Counted from the first letter of the stretch, positions 1 to 10,411 are shown. The stretch is DNA of 64,000 nucleotides from Pseudomonas fluorescens NCIMB 11764 (GCF_000293885.2 NZ_CP010945.1:2500001-2564000); one strand, 5' to 3'. Notes: a model not told the origin generated them from the sequence alone. Program-made: numbers and translations.

Positions 1-671
1 AGGAAGACGGTAAATCCGCCGTTCTGCTGGAAGTGAACTCGCAGACCGACTTCCTGGCTCTGCAGGACGACTTCAAGGCATTTGTCGCTTCCAGCGTTGA
101 AAAGGCGTTCGCTGACAAACTGACTGACGTCGCTCCGCTGATCGAAGCTCAAGAAGCCGATCGCCTGGTTCTGGTCGGCAAGGTTGGCGAAAACGTCAAC
201 ATCCGTCGCCTGGTTCGCGTTGAAGGTGATGTGGTTGGTGGTTACCTGCACGGCAACAAGATCGGTGTTGCGGTTGTTCTGAAGGGCGGCAACGTTGAGC
301 TGGCCAAAGACATCGCTATGCACGTAGCGGCAAGCAACCCTGAGTTCCTGCTGCCATCGGAAGTTTCGGCTGAAGCTATCGAGCGCGAAAAAGCCGTGTT
401 CCTGCAGCTGAACGAAGAAAAAATCAAAGGCAAGCCAGAAAACATTGTTGAGAACATGGTCAAAGGCCGTATCAGCAAGTTCCTGGCTGAAGCGAGCCTG
501 GTTGAGCAGGCGTTCGTCAAGAACCCTGAAGTCAAGGTCGGCGAACTGGCCAAGAAAGCCGGTGCTGAAATCGTTTCTTTCACCTACTTCAAGGTAGGCG
601 AAGGTATCGAGAAGCCGGTCGACAACTTCGCTGAAGAAGTTGCTGCCCAGCTGGCTGCCGCCAAGCAATAA
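1..671 (+). CDS. tsf: Elongation factor Ts, 5'-truncated by the window edge
   Basis: EF-Ts is the guanine-nucleotide exchange factor that regenerates EF-Tu-GTP in the cytoplasm. The reading frame is already open at base 3, and 222 residues are visible to the TAA. The stretch LLEVNSQTDF near the left edge is a conserved EF-Ts motif of the core domain, so the N-terminal UBA-like domain and the start lie upstream, outside the window. An internal GTG at 33 is not the start, because it falls inside that motif. Two coiled-coil/dimerisation subdomains follow, as expected. A strong hairpin terminator lies 25 bases after the stop. rpsB normally precedes tsf, but it is not visible here. Confidence 0.97.
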   Translation, partial: EDGKSAVLLEVNSQTDFLALQDDFKAFVASSVEKAFADKLTDVAPLIEAQEADRLVLVGKVGENVNIRRLVRVEGDVVGGYLHGNKIGVAVVLKGGNVELAKDIAMHVAASNPEFLLPSEVSAEAIEREKAVFLQLNEEKIKGKPENIVENMVKGRISKFLAEASLVEQAFVKNPEVKVGELAKKAGAEIVSFTYFKVGEGIEKPVDNFAEEVAAQLAAAKQ

Positions 672-695
672 GACGGTTTTTCAACTGTCGCCCTG

Positions 696-729
696 AAGAG
701 GCTGCCCGCTTACGCGCGCAGCCTCTTTT
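696..729 (+). terminator. Rho-independent terminator after tsf
   Basis: A perfect 10-bp stem (AAGAGGCTGC at 696-705 with GCAGCCTCTT at 718-727) ends in a run of T. It separates tsf from the pyrH transcription unit. Confidence 0.9.
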
Positions 730-740
730 CAGATGGGGCA

Positions 741-840
741 CCAATTTTTATTGGTTTCCCTTTGGAACTGGCTTACAAAGCCATGTTCCGATGGCGCTGA
801 AGCAGCGCCAAGCTAGAGTGAACGCCAGCTGTAAACAGCT
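741..840 (+). promoter_or_regulatory. Hairpin-rich leader upstream of pyrH
   Basis: Four short inverted repeats lie in a row: CCAAT/ATTGG (741-754); GGAAC-TGGCT paired with AGCCA-T-GTTCC (764-789, one bulged T); TGGCGCT/AGCGCCA (792-810); and AGCTGT/ACAGCT (827-840). None is followed by a T-run, so they do not look like terminators. They may be a structured 5' leader or protein-binding sites for pyrH. The promoter itself was not identified with confidence. The pyrH ribosome-binding site (AGGAGAG) follows at about 867-873. Confidence 0.4.
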
Positions 841-880
841 CGCAAAGAATTTTTAAAATACGCCGCAGGAGAGATTCGCA

Positions 881-1624
881 ATGGCTCAGCAGGGCAGTGG
901 TTATCAGGCTCGCTATAAACGCATTCTACTCAAGCTTAGCGGCGAGGCCCTGATGGGCTCGGAAGAGTTCGGGATCGATCCGAAAGTTCTGGATCGCATG
1001 GCGCTGGAAGTCGGCCAACTGGTCGGCATCGGTGTCCAGGTCGGTCTCGTGATCGGCGGCGGCAACCTGTTCCGCGGCGCAGCGCTGAGCGCAGCCGGCA
1101 TGGATCGGGTCACGGGCGACCACATGGGCATGCTGGCCACTGTGATGAACGCCCTGGCCATGCGCGACGCGCTGGAACGTGCCAATATCTCGGCCATCGT
1201 GATGTCGGCCATTTCCATGGTTGGCGTGACCGATCACTATGATCGCCGCAAAGCCATGCGCCACCTGAACGCCAAGGAAGTCGTGATCTTCGCGGCTGGC
1301 ACCGGCAATCCGTTCTTTACCACGGATTCGGCAGCCTGCTTGCGTGCGATCGAAATCGACGCTGACGTCGTGTTGAAAGCGACCAAGGTCGATGGTGTCT
1401 ACACCGCCGATCCATTCAAGGACCCGCATGCCGAGAAGTTCGATCATCTGACCTACGATGAAGTGCTGGATCGCAAGCTGGGCGTGATGGATCTGACGGC
1501 CATTTGCCTGTGCCGCGACCACAAGATGCCGTTGCGCGTATTTAACATGAACAAGCCCGGCGCCCTGCTGAACATCGTACATGGCGGCGCTGAAGGGACC
1601 CTGATCGAGGAAGGCCAACAATGA
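881..1624 (+). CDS. pyrH: UMP kinase
   Basis: PyrH phosphorylates UMP to UDP with ATP, an essential cytoplasmic step of pyrimidine nucleotide synthesis, as a hexamer regulated by GTP and UTP. The 247-residue product has the amino-acid-kinase fold signatures: KLSGEAL (residues 18-24), IGGGNLFRG (about 57-65) and [12 protein letters not shown] (about 137-148). The length is that of the bacterial family. The ATG is preceded by a clear AGGAG. The stop overlaps the frr start by four bases (ATGA), indicating translational coupling. It heads the operon that runs through frr, uppS, cdsA and dxr. Confidence 0.98.
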   Translation: MAQQGSGYQARYKRILLKLSGEALMGSEEFGIDPKVLDRMALEVGQLVGIGVQVGLVIGGGNLFRGAALSAAGMDRVTGDHMGMLATVMNALAMRDALERANISAIVMSAISMVGVTDHYDRRKAMRHLNAKEVVIFAAGTGNPFFTTDSAACLRAIEIDADVVLKATKVDGVYTADPFKDPHAEKFDHLTYDEVLDRKLGVMDLTAICLCRDHKMPLRVFNMNKPGALLNIVHGGAEGTLIEEGQQ

Positions 1625-2178
1625 TCAACGAAATCAAGAAAGACGCTAAAGAGCGTATGCAGAAATCCGTCGAGTCGCTGATGCACAACTTCGGCCGTAT
1701 TCGTACCGGTCAGGCGCACCCGAGCATTCTGGAAGGCGTGATGGTGCCGTACTACGGTTCCGATACTCCGATCAAGCAAGTGGCGAACATCACCGTCAAG
1801 GACGCCCGTACCCTGCAAGTCGTTGCCTTCGAGCGCAACATGCTGGGTGCTGTCGATAAAGCCATCGGCAGCGCCGGTCTGAACCTCAACCCGACCAACC
1901 TGGGTGAGCTGCTGCTGATCTCCATGCCGGCCCTGACCGAAGAAACCCGCAAGGGCTTCACCAAGCAGGCCCGCGATGTTGCTGAAGACGCCCGTGTTGC
2001 CGTGCGCAACATCCGTCGTGACGCGAACAGCCAGCTCAAGGATCTGGTCAAGGAAAAGGAAATCAGCGAAGACGAAGAGCGTCGCGCCACTGGCGAGATC
2101 GATGATCTGACCAAAAAGTACGTGGCTGAAATCGACGCGAATCTGGCGCAGAAAGAAAAAGACCTGATGGCCGTATAA
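1621..2178 (+). CDS. frr: Ribosome recycling factor
   Basis: RRF works with EF-G to split the post-termination ribosome. The 185-residue product matches the family length. The characteristic C-terminal signature is present ([17 protein letters not shown], about residues 125-141), as is the helical bundle rich in Lys and Glu. It overlaps pyrH by four bases and is followed after 13 bases by uppS, the usual order in gamma-proteobacteria. Confidence 0.98.
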   Translation: MINEIKKDAKERMQKSVESLMHNFGRIRTGQAHPSILEGVMVPYYGSDTPIKQVANITVKDARTLQVVAFERNMLGAVDKAIGSAGLNLNPTNLGELLLISMPALTEETRKGFTKQARDVAEDARVAVRNIRRDANSQLKDLVKEKEISEDEERRATGEIDDLTKKYVAEIDANLAQKEKDLMAV

Positions 2179-2191
2179 GGGTCGCGTTTTC

Positions 2192-2947
2192 ATGGAAAAG
2201 ACCAAGCAGGTTGCGCCGTCCGCGGTGCCGCGCCATGTCGCGATCATCATGGATGGCAATAATCGCTGGGCGAAAAAACGCTTTATGCCGGGTGTCGCCG
2301 GGCATAAAGCGGGTGTGGATGCGGTTCGTGCAGTGATTGAGGTGTGTGCCGAGGCCAAGGTCGAGGTATTGACCCTGTTCGCCTTTTCCAGCGAGAACTG
2401 GCAGCGCCCGGCCGATGAGGTCAGTGCCTTGATGGACCTGTTCTTCAAGGCATTGCGTCGCGAGGCCAAGCGCCTCAACGAAAACAACATCAGTCTGCGC
2501 ATCATTGGCGACCGTTCGCGTTTTCATCCAGAGCTTCAGGCGGCCATGCGCGAGGCTGAAGCCATGACCGCGGGTGCCAATCGCTTCGTCCTGCAGATCG
2601 CCGCCAACTACGGCGGTCAGTGGGACATCGCGCAAGCCGCGCAGCGTCTGGCGCGGGAAGTTCAGGCCGGTCATCTGCGTCCGGAAGACATTACCCCGGA
2701 ACTGTTGCAAGCCTGCCTGGCCACCGGCGACCTGCCGTTGCCGGACCTGTGCATTCGCACCGGTGGCGAACACCGCATCAGCAACTTCCTGTTGTGGCAA
2801 CTGGCCTACGCCGAGTTGTACTTCTCCGACCTGTTCTGGCCGGACTTCAAACACGACGCCATGCGCACCGCGCTGGCCGATTTCGCTTCTCGTCAGCGTC
2901 GCTTCGGTAAAACGAGCGAGCAGGTCGAGGCTGGAGCCCGGGTTTAA
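2192..2947 (+). CDS. uppS: Undecaprenyl diphosphate synthase (di-trans,poly-cis)
   Basis: UppS is a cis-prenyltransferase that adds eight isoprene units to farnesyl diphosphate to make the C55 lipid carrier for peptidoglycan and O-antigen. The 251-residue protein shows the catalytic MDGNNRWAKKR motif with Asp21 and the C-terminal RTGGEHRISNFLLWQ substrate-binding motif (about residues 187-201). Its stop overlaps the cdsA start by one base. It makes a functional pair with dxr and ispD/ispF in this window, which supply its isoprenoid substrate. Confidence 0.98.
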   Translation: MEKTKQVAPSAVPRHVAIIMDGNNRWAKKRFMPGVAGHKAGVDAVRAVIEVCAEAKVEVLTLFAFSSENWQRPADEVSALMDLFFKALRREAKRLNENNISLRIIGDRSRFHPELQAAMREAEAMTAGANRFVLQIAANYGGQWDIAQAAQRLAREVQAGHLRPEDITPELLQACLATGDLPLPDLCIRTGGEHRISNFLLWQLAYAELYFSDLFWPDFKHDAMRTALADFASRQRRFGKTSEQVEAGARV

Positions 2948-3759
2948 TGCTTAAACAACGAATCATCACTGCGCTGATACTGCTGCCGATTGCCTTGTGC
3001 GGGTTTTTCCTGCTTGAAGGTTCCGGCTTCGCGCTGTTCATCGGGTTGGTCGTAACCCTCGGTGCCTGGGAATGGGCGCGCCTGGCGGGTTTCGCCGCTC
3101 AACCGATTCGCGTCGCCTACGCAGCAGTGGTCGCGTTGATGTTGTTTGTCATGCATATCCTGCCGGGACTTGCGCCCTGGGTGTTGGGTGCCTCGGTGCT
3201 GTGGTGGGGCGTGGCGACGTATCTGGTGCTGACCTATCCGCGTTCGAGCGAGCATTGGTCCGCAGCAGCGACCAAATTGGTGATCGGCCTGTTGATTCTC
3301 CTGCCGGCATGGCAAGGTCTGGTCGAAATCAAAAAACACGATTCCGGCAATGGCAATCTACTGATTTTGGCCGTGATGGTGCTGGTCTGGGGTGCCGATA
3401 TTGGCGCCTATTTTTCCGGCAGGGCCTTCGGCAAGCGCAAGCTCGCGCCGCTGGTCAGCCCCGGCAAGAGCTGGGAAGGCGTGTATGGCGGCCTGGCGCT
3501 GAGCCTGGTCATCACCGTCATTGTCGGCCTGGTTCGCGACTGGACGGTTGCCGAGCTTTTCAAAGGGTTGATCGGTGCGGCCATTATCGTGTTCATCTCG
3601 GTGGTGGGCGACCTCACCGAAAGCATGTTCAAGCGCCAGTCCGGGATCAAGGACAGCAGTAATCTGCTGCCCGGTCACGGCGGTGTGCTGGATCGCATCG
3701 ACAGCCTGACGGCCGCGATCCCTGTATTTGCTGTGCTGCTGTGGATGGCGGCACCGTGA
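2947..3759 (+). CDS. cdsA: Phosphatidate cytidylyltransferase
   Basis: CdsA makes CDP-diacylglycerol from phosphatidate and CTP at the inner membrane, the branch point of phospholipid synthesis. The 270-residue protein is almost entirely hydrophobic segments. It carries the family signature near the C-terminus ([18 protein letters not shown], followed by VLDRIDS). The ATG shares one base with the uppS stop. The TGA overlaps the preferred dxr GTG start. Confidence 0.97.
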   Translation: MLKQRIITALILLPIALCGFFLLEGSGFALFIGLVVTLGAWEWARLAGFAAQPIRVAYAAVVALMLFVMHILPGLAPWVLGASVLWWGVATYLVLTYPRSSEHWSAAATKLVIGLLILLPAWQGLVEIKKHDSGNGNLLILAVMVLVWGADIGAYFSGRAFGKRKLAPLVSPGKSWEGVYGGLALSLVITVIVGLVRDWTVAELFKGLIGAAIIVFISVVGDLTESMFKRQSGIKDSSNLLPGHGGVLDRIDSLTAAIPVFAVLLWMAAP

Positions 3760-4946
3760 GCCGCCCGCAGCAGATTACGGTCCTGGGTGCGACCGGTTCG
3801 ATCGGTCTGAGCACGCTGGACGTCATTGCCCGACATCCCGAGCGGTATCAGGTTTTTGCCTTGAGCGGCTTCACGCGTCTGAGCGAGTTGCATGCGCTTT
3901 GCGTCCGGCATGTGCCGCGGTTCGCCGTCGTGCCAGAGCACAACGCCGCCCGGGTGTTGCAGGACGATTTGCGTGCAGCCGGTCTGTCGACTCGCGTGCT
4001 GGTGGGGGAGGCGGGCCTGTGTCAGGTCGCCTCCGATCCTGACGTCGACACGGTCATGGCGGCCATTGTCGGTGCGGCGGGCTTGCGTCCGACCCTGGCG
4101 GCAGTTGAGGCCGGTAAGAAAATTCTGCTGGCCAACAAAGAAGCGCTGGTGATGTCTGGCGCGCTGTTCATGCAGGCCGTACGCAAAAGCGGTTCGGTGC
4201 TGCTGCCGATCGACAGCGAGCACAACGCGATTTTCCAGTGCATGCCACAGGATTTTTCCCGTGGGCTCGGGGTCGTGGGCGTTCGTCGGATCTTGCTGAC
4301 AGCCTCTGGCGGTCCGTTCCGGCAGACACCCTTGGCCGAACTGGCCGATGTAACGCCTGAGCAGGCCTGTGCGCACCCGACCTGGTCCATGGGGCGCAAG
4401 ATCTCCGTGGATTCGGCGAGCATGATGAACAAGGGGCTCGAGCTGATCGAAGCCTGCTGGCTGTTCGACGCCAAGCCTTCCCAGGTCGAAGTGGTGATTC
4501 ACCCGCAGAGTGTGATTCATTCGCTGGTCGACTACATCGACGGTTCGGTATTGGCGCAGCTGGGCAATCCCGACATGCGCACACCGATCGCCAACGCCTT
4601 GGCCTGGCCGGAGCGTATCGATTCGGGCGTTGCTCCGCTGGATCTGTTCGCCATCGCACGCCTGGACTTCCAGGCGCCCGATGAAGAGCGTTTCCCATGC
4701 CTGCGCCTGGCGCGTCAGGCCGCCGAGGCGGGCAATAGCGCGCCAGCCATGCTCAATGCGGCAAATGAAGTAGCAGTCGCCGCCTTTCTCGACGGGCGGG
4801 TTCGCTATCTGGAAATCGCGAGTATCATCGAGGAAGTCTTGAATCTCGAGCCTGTGGTAGCGGTGAATGATCTCGAGGCGGTGTTCACGGCTGACGCGAA
4901 GGCGCGAGCCCTGGTTGAGCAATGGTTGAGTCGCCACGGGCGGTAA
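3756..4946 (+). CDS. dxr: 1-deoxy-D-xylulose 5-phosphate reductoisomerase
   Basis: Dxr converts DXP to MEP with NADPH, the first committed step of the MEP isoprenoid pathway. I chose the GTG at 3756, which overlaps the cdsA stop (GTGA) and gives [17 protein letters not shown], with the NADPH-binding GATGSIG about 10 residues in. An in-frame GTG at 3741 would add five residues and is less likely. The product is 396 residues, the usual length. The substrate loop SASGGPF is at about residues 184-190. It works upstream of IspD and IspF, encoded further along. Confidence 0.97.
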   Translation: MSRPQQITVLGATGSIGLSTLDVIARHPERYQVFALSGFTRLSELHALCVRHVPRFAVVPEHNAARVLQDDLRAAGLSTRVLVGEAGLCQVASDPDVDTVMAAIVGAAGLRPTLAAVEAGKKILLANKEALVMSGALFMQAVRKSGSVLLPIDSEHNAIFQCMPQDFSRGLGVVGVRRILLTASGGPFRQTPLAELADVTPEQACAHPTWSMGRKISVDSASMMNKGLELIEACWLFDAKPSQVEVVIHPQSVIHSLVDYIDGSVLAQLGNPDMRTPIANALAWPERIDSGVAPLDLFAIARLDFQAPDEERFPCLRLARQAAEAGNSAPAMLNAANEVAVAAFLDGRVRYLEIASIIEEVLNLEPVVAVNDLEAVFTADAKARALVEQWLSRHGR

Positions 4947-4999
4947 GTGCTGCAACAGGTTGGCCCATGCAGCACTGGATAGGATTGCGGAGAAAGTAG

Positions 5000-6352
5000 A
5001 TGAGCGCGCTCTATATGATTGTCGGCACCCTGGTAGCCCTGGGCGTGCTGGTCACCTTCCACGAATTCGGCCATTTCTGGGTCGCGCGTCGCTGTGGGGT
5101 CAAAGTGCTGCGCTTCTCCGTGGGCTTCGGCATGCCGTTGCTGCGCTGGCACGACAAGAAAGGCACTGAGTTCGTCGTCGCCGCGATTCCGCTGGGTGGC
5201 TACGTGAAGATGCTCGACGAGCGCGAAGGCGAAGTGCCGGCCGATCAGCTCGATCAGTCCTTCAATCGCAAGTCCGTCCGTCAGCGCATCGCAATCGTGT
5301 CGGCGGGGCCGATTGCCAACTTTTTACTGGCGATGATTTTTTTCTGGGTGCTCGCGATGCTCGGCAGCGAGCAGGTGCGGCCTGTCATCGGTGCCGTAGA
5401 GTCCGGCAGTATCGCGGCCAAGGCCGGTTTGAGCCCGGGTCAGGAAATTGTCGCCATCGATGGTGAGCCAACGTCGGGTTGGGGTGCGGTCAATCTGCAG
5501 CTGGTTCGTCGTCTGGGTGAGAGCGGTTCGCTGCAGGTGCTGGTGCGCGATCAGGGGTCCACAGCGGATTCGCCTCGTGAACTGGTCCTGGATAAATGGC
5601 TCAAGGGCGCGGATGAGCCGGATCCGATTCGCTCGTTGGGTATTCGTCCTTGGCGTCCGGCGTTGCCGCCAGTGCTGGCCGAGCTTGACCCGAAAGGTCC
5701 GGCGCAGGCAGCGGGCCTGAAAACCGGTGACCGGTTGTTGGCGCTTGATGGCAAGGCGCTGGATGACTGGCAGCAGGTGGTCGATACCGTTCGTACGCAA
5801 CCAGATACCAAAATCATGCTGCGCATCGAGCGCGATGGTGCTCAAATCGACGTCCCCGTGACGCTGGCCGCTCGTGGCGAGAAGAAAGCCCCCAGCGGTT
5901 ATCTGGGGGCTGGGGTGAAAGCGATCGATTGGCCACCGGAGATGATTCGCGAGGTCAGTTACGGTCCTTTGGCTGCGATTGGCGAGGGGGCTCGACGCAC
6001 TTGGACCATGAGCGTACTGACCCTCGATTCACTCAAGAAAATGTTGTTCGGTGAGCTCTCGGTAAAAAACTTGAGTGGACCGATAACCATTGCTAAAGTG
6101 GCGGGCGCTTCTGCCCAGTCGGGCGTCGCTGATTTCCTGAATTTCCTTGCTTATCTGAGTATTAGCCTGGGGGTTCTGAATTTGTTGCCCATTCCTGTAC
6201 TGGATGGGGGGCATTTGTTGTTTTATCTGATCGAGTGGGCGCGTGGTCGTCCCTTGTCGGATCGGGTGCAGGGTTGGGGGATACAGATCGGCATCAGTTT
6301 GGTGGTCGGGGTGATGTTGCTTGCTCTGGTCAATGATTTGGGCCGTCTGTAA
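5000..6352 (+). CDS. rseP: Site-2 intramembrane zinc protease RseP
   Basis: RseP cleaves the anti-sigma factor (MucA/RseA) within the inner membrane and so releases the envelope-stress sigma factor AlgU/RpoE. The 450-residue product has the zinc motif HEFGH at residues 21-25 in the first membrane segment, two tandem PDZ domains in the middle (about 115-300), and the second active-site motif NLLPIPVLDGG near residue 395. ATG 5000 has a GGAG upstream. It sits immediately before bamA, so the stress protease and its main monitored machine lie together. Confidence 0.97.
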   Translation: MSALYMIVGTLVALGVLVTFHEFGHFWVARRCGVKVLRFSVGFGMPLLRWHDKKGTEFVVAAIPLGGYVKMLDEREGEVPADQLDQSFNRKSVRQRIAIVSAGPIANFLLAMIFFWVLAMLGSEQVRPVIGAVESGSIAAKAGLSPGQEIVAIDGEPTSGWGAVNLQLVRRLGESGSLQVLVRDQGSTADSPRELVLDKWLKGADEPDPIRSLGIRPWRPALPPVLAELDPKGPAQAAGLKTGDRLLALDGKALDDWQQVVDTVRTQPDTKIMLRIERDGAQIDVPVTLAARGEKKAPSGYLGAGVKAIDWPPEMIREVSYGPLAAIGEGARRTWTMSVLTLDSLKKMLFGELSVKNLSGPITIAKVAGASAQSGVADFLNFLAYLSISLGVLNLLPIPVLDGGHLLFYLIEWARGRPLSDRVQGWGIQIGISLVVGVMLLALVNDLGRL

Positions 6353-6427
6353 CACTTCGCTGATATTGCGAATCTGCCGCATTTTGCGGCAGTTTGTTTA
6401 TTGCCAGTTGGAATAAGAAAGGACTTC

Positions 6428-8803
6428 ATGAAACGTCTGCTGCTAACTGCGGTTCTCACCGTATTGATGATCGCCGAAGTTCACGCCGAGTCCTTCACTA
6501 TCTCTGATATTCGCGTCAATGGCCTCCAGCGGGTCTCCGCGGGTAGCGTCTTTGGTGCCTTGCCGTTGAACGTCGGTGAACAGGCGGATGATCGTCGCCT
6601 GGTGGAATCCACTCGTGCGCTGTTCAAAACCGGGTTCTTTCAAGATATCCAGCTGGGCCGCGATGGCAACGTCCTGGTCATCACGGTAGTCGAGCGCCCG
6701 TCAGTCGCCAGTATCGAGATCGAAGGTAACAAGGCGATCTCCACTGAAGACCTGATGAAAGGCCTCAAACAGTCCGGTCTGGCCGAAGGCGAGATCTTCC
6801 AGCGTGCCACCCTTGAAGGTGTACGTAACGAACTGCAGCGCCAATATGTCGCGCAGGGTCGCTACTCGGCTACCGTCGACACCGAAGTGGTGCCGCAGCC
6901 GCGCAACCGCGTCGGCCTGAAGGTCAATATCAACGAAGGCACCGTCGCTGCTATCCAGCACATCAACGTGGTGGGTAACACGGTCTTTCCTGACGAAGAC
7001 CTGATCGACCTGTTCGAACTCAAGACCACCAACTGGTTGTCGTTCTTCAAGAACGACGACAAGTACGCTCGTGAAAAGCTTTCCGGTGACCTGGAACGTC
7101 TGCGTTCCTACTACCTGGACCGTGGCTACATCAACATGGATATCGCTTCGACCCAGGTGTCCATTACGCCGGACAAGAAGCACGTCTACATCACCGTCAA
7201 CGTCAACGAAGGCGAGAAGTACACCGTTCGTGACGTCAAACTGAGCGGCGACCTGAAAGTCCCTGAGGACCAGGTCAAGTCGTTGCTGCTGGTTCAGAAA
7301 GGCCAGGTGTTCTCGCGCAAGCTGATGACCACCACCTCCGAACTGATCACCCGCCGTCTGGGTAACGAGGGCTACACCTTCGCCAACGTCAACGGCGTGC
7401 CTCAGCCGCACGATGAAGACCACACCGTCGATATCACGTTCGCCGTCGATCCGGGCAAGCGTGCCTACGTCAACCGCATCAATTTCCGAGGCAACACCAA
7501 GTCCGAGGACGAAGTGCTGCGCCGTGAAATGCGTCAGATGGAAGGTGGCTGGGCTTCGACTTACCTGATCGACCAGTCCAAGACCCGTCTTGAGCGTCTT
7601 GGCTTCTTCAAAGAAGTGAACGTCGAAACCCCTGCCGTACCGGGTGTCGATGACCAGGTTGACGTGAACTACAGCGTTGAAGAACAAGCTTCCGGTTCGA
7701 TTACCGCCAGCGTCGGCTTCGCACAGAGTGCCGGTCTGATCCTCGGTGGTTCGATCACCCAGAACAACTTCCTGGGTACGGGTAACAAGGTCAGCGTCGG
7801 CTTGACCCGCAGCGAATACCAGAGCCGCTATAACTTCGGTTATGTCGACCCGTACTGGACTGCTGATGGCGTGAGCCTGGGTTACAACGCGTTCTATCGC
7901 ACCACTGACTACAAAGACCTCGACGTCGACGTAGCCAGCTATGCCGTGGACAGCCTGGGTGCGGGCGTGAGCGTCGGCTACCCGATCAGCGAAACGTCGC
8001 GCCTGACCTTCGGCCTGACTGCGCAACAGGACAAGATCAAGACTGGCCTGTACACCGTTGACGAGATCTTCGACTTCGTTAACAAGGAAGGCGACAACTA
8101 CCTGAACTTCAAGGCTTCGGCCGGTTGGTCGGAATCGACCCTGAACAAGGGCGTACTGGCGACACGTGGTCATTCCCAAAGCCTGGTGCTGGAAACCACG
8201 ACGCCGGGCAGCGACCTGTCGTTCTTCAAACTCGATTACCGTGGCCAGTTGTTCCAGCCACTGACCGAAAACTACACCATGCGCCTGCATACCGAGCTGG
8301 GTTATGGCGATGGCTACGGTTCGACCGATGGCTTGCCGTTCTATGAAAACTACTATGCTGGTGGTTTCAACTCGGTTCGTGGTTTCAAGGACAGCACCTT
8401 GGGTCCTCGCAGTACGCCGAGTCGCGGCACCAACCCGGGTACGGCACTTGATCCGGACCAGGATCCGCTGCCGTTCGGTGGTAACGTCTTGATCCAGGGC
8501 GGGGTAGAGGTCCTGTTCCCTCTGCCGTTCGTCAAAGATCAGCGCTCCCTGCGCACCTCGGTATTCTGGGATGTGGGTAACGTTTTCGACTCAACGTGCA
8601 AAGACACCACCAATGCGAACGGTTCGTCGTCCAACACCAAGTGCAACGACATCAGCCTGAGCAACATGGCTAGCTCTGTCGGTGTGGGTGTGACATGGGT
8701 TACCGCGCTGGGTCCTCTGAGTTTCGCGTTGGCCATGCCGATCAAGAAACCGGATGAGGCTGAAACTCAAGTGTTCCAATTCTCCCTCGGCCAGACGTTC
8801 TAA
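6428..8803 (+). CDS. bamA: Outer-membrane protein assembly factor BamA
   Basis: BamA is the Omp85-family core of the BAM complex, which folds beta-barrel proteins into the outer membrane. From ATG 6428 (with AAAGGA upstream) the 791-residue precursor starts with a signal peptide that ends around AEVHA at residue 20. Five POTRA domains follow (about 21-420), then a 16-strand barrel. The lid-loop RGF motif (NSVRGFKDS, about residues 650) and a terminal Phe (FSLGQTF) are present. A TTG at 6401 is in frame but lies before the ribosome-binding site and was rejected. Confidence 0.98.
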   Translation: MKRLLLTAVLTVLMIAEVHAESFTISDIRVNGLQRVSAGSVFGALPLNVGEQADDRRLVESTRALFKTGFFQDIQLGRDGNVLVITVVERPSVASIEIEGNKAISTEDLMKGLKQSGLAEGEIFQRATLEGVRNELQRQYVAQGRYSATVDTEVVPQPRNRVGLKVNINEGTVAAIQHINVVGNTVFPDEDLIDLFELKTTNWLSFFKNDDKYAREKLSGDLERLRSYYLDRGYINMDIASTQVSITPDKKHVYITVNVNEGEKYTVRDVKLSGDLKVPEDQVKSLLLVQKGQVFSRKLMTTTSELITRRLGNEGYTFANVNGVPQPHDEDHTVDITFAVDPGKRAYVNRINFRGNTKSEDEVLRREMRQMEGGWASTYLIDQSKTRLERLGFFKEVNVETPAVPGVDDQVDVNYSVEEQASGSITASVGFAQSAGLILGGSITQNNFLGTGNKVSVGLTRSEYQSRYNFGYVDPYWTADGVSLGYNAFYRTTDYKDLDVDVASYAVDSLGAGVSVGYPISETSRLTFGLTAQQDKIKTGLYTVDEIFDFVNKEGDNYLNFKASAGWSESTLNKGVLATRGHSQSLVLETTTPGSDLSFFKLDYRGQLFQPLTENYTMRLHTELGYGDGYGSTDGLPFYENYYAGGFNSVRGFKDSTLGPRSTPSRGTNPGTALDPDQDPLPFGGNVLIQGGVEVLFPLPFVKDQRSLRTSVFWDVGNVFDSTCKDTTNANGSSSNTKCNDISLSNMASSVGVGVTWVTALGPLSFALAMPIKKPDEAETQVFQFSLGQTF

Positions 8804-8848
8804 GCGTCTGACCCAAGATAACGACAATGGATTTTGTAGGAGTGCATC

Positions 8849-9352
8849 GTGCGTAAGTTGACTCAATTGGTTCTCCTGGCGACCGTACTGGTAGCAGGTC
8901 CGGCTTTTGCCGACATGAAAATCGCCGTTCTGAACTATCAGATGGCTCTGCTGGAATCTGACGCGGCCAAGAAATACGCCGTGGATGCCGAGAAAAAGTT
9001 CGGTCCGCAGCTGACCAAACTCAAGTCGCTGGAAAGCAGCGCCAAGGGCATTCAGGACCGTCTGATGGCGGGCGGCGACAAGATGCAGCAAGGCGAGCGT
9101 GAGCGCCTGGAACTTGAATTCAAGCAAAAGGCCCGTGACTTCCAGTTCCAGTCCAAGGAGCTGAACGAAGCCAAAGCCGTTGCTGACCGTGAAATGCTGA
9201 AGCAGCTCAAGCCGAAACTGGACAGTGCTGTGGAAGAAGTCATCAAGAAAGGTGCTTTTGACCTGGTCTTCGAGCGTGGCGCAGTGATTGATGTCAAGCC
9301 TCAGTACGACATCACTCGCCAGGTTATCGAGCGCATGAATCAGCTGAAGTAA
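8849..9352 (+). CDS. skp: Periplasmic chaperone Skp (OmpH family)
   Basis: Skp is a trimeric periplasmic holdase that carries unfolded outer-membrane proteins to BamA. The GTG start at 8849 has a good TAGGAG at 8837-8842. The 167-residue precursor has a signal peptide (MRKLTQLVLLATVLVAGPAFA) cut before DMKIAVLN. The mature part begins with the conserved IAVLNYQMAL strand and continues as a long charged helical hairpin. It lies between bamA and lpxD, as in other gamma-proteobacteria. Confidence 0.96.
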   Translation: MRKLTQLVLLATVLVAGPAFADMKIAVLNYQMALLESDAAKKYAVDAEKKFGPQLTKLKSLESSAKGIQDRLMAGGDKMQQGERERLELEFKQKARDFQFQSKELNEAKAVADREMLKQLKPKLDSAVEEVIKKGAFDLVFERGAVIDVKPQYDITRQVIERMNQLK

Positions 9353-9355
9353 TCC

Positions 9356-10411
9356 ATGACAGCGACCATAAAACTCGGCCAGTTGGCCGAGTTCCTCGGC
9401 GCCACCCTGCGTGGCGACCCGGAGAAGGAAATAACTGGGCTGGCCACTTTGCAAGAGGCTGGCCCAGCTCAGTTGAGCTTTCTGGCAAATCCTCAATACC
9501 GTAAATACCTGGCCGATAGCCGGGCTGCAGCCTTGTTGCTGAAAGCCGCTGACGCAGAAGGTTTTTCCGGTGAGGCGCTGATCGTGCCCGACCCGTATCT
9601 TGCTTATGCACGCATTTCCCACCTCTTCGATCCCAAGCCCAAGGCGGCTGCCGGTATTCATCCGACAGCGGTAGTGGCAGAGGACGCGGTGGTCGATCCG
9701 GCGGCGAGTATCGGTGCATTTGTGGTCATCGAAAGCGGGGCGCGAATTGATGCCGGGACAACCATCGGCGCGCACTGCTTCATCGGCGCCCGTAGCGTCA
9801 TTGGTGAAGGTGGCTGGCTTGCACCGCGCGTCACGCTGTATCACGACGTGCGTATTGGCAAGCGGGTGGTGATTCAATCCGGTGCGGTACTGGGTGGCGA
9901 AGGTTTCGGTTTCGCCAACGAGAAAGGCATCTGGCAGAAAATCGCCCAGATCGGTGGTGTTCTGGTCGGTGACGATGTGGAGATTGGCGTGAATACCGCC
10001 ATCGACCGCGGTGCGCTGGCCGATACCGTCATTGGTAATGGCGTCAAGCTCGACAATCAGATTCAGATCGCTCACAACGTCCAGATCGGTGATCACACCG
10101 CCATGGCCGCGTGCGTGGGGATCTCCGGCAGCACCAAGATCGGCAAGCATTGCATGCTCGCCGGTGGCGTCGGGCTGGTGGGGCATATCGAAATTTGCGA
10201 CAAGGTTTTCATCACTGGGATGACCATGGTGACCCACTCGATTACCGAGCCGGGCTCCTACTCTTCCGGTACGGCCATGCAACCGGCTGCCGAATGGCGC
10301 AAAAGCGCGGCACGTATCCGTCAGCTCGATGACATCGCGCGGCGGCTGCGACAGCTGGAAAAGCGGACAGGGGAAGTGACCCCTGACGGTAATGCTTCAT
10401 CAGATGGCTGA
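9356..10411 (+). CDS. lpxD: UDP-3-O-(3-hydroxyacyl)glucosamine N-acyltransferase
   Basis: LpxD adds the second 3-hydroxyacyl chain (from acyl-ACP) to UDP-3-O-acyl-glucosamine, step three of lipid A synthesis. The 351-residue protein has the N-terminal uridine-binding domain (about 1-100), a left-handed beta-helix built from isoleucine-patch hexapeptides (about 100-300) and a C-terminal helix. The catalytic His region reads [11 protein letters not shown]. It begins three bases after the skp stop, so the two are co-translated. Confidence 0.97.
   Translation: MTATIKLGQLAEFLGATLRGDPEKEITGLATLQEAGPAQLSFLANPQYRKYLADSRAAALLLKAADAEGFSGEALIVPDPYLAYARISHLFDPKPKAAAGIHPTAVVAEDAVVDPAASIGAFVVIESGARIDAGTTIGAHCFIGARSVIGEGGWLAPRVTLYHDVRIGKRVVIQSGAVLGGEGFGFANEKGIWQKIAQIGGVLVGDDVEIGVNTAIDRGALADTVIGNGVKLDNQIQIAHNVQIGDHTAMAACVGISGSTKIGKHCMLAGGVGLVGHIEICDKVFITGMTMVTHSITEPGSYSSGTAMQPAAEWRKSAARIRQLDDIARRLRQLEKRTGEVTPDGNASSDG

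Noticed and set aside
6701..8290. Long minus-strand open frame (529 codons) opposite bamA
   Set aside because: It is the antisense shadow of bamA, caused by GC-rich codon use. It has no ribosome-binding site or family features, and bamA is certain.
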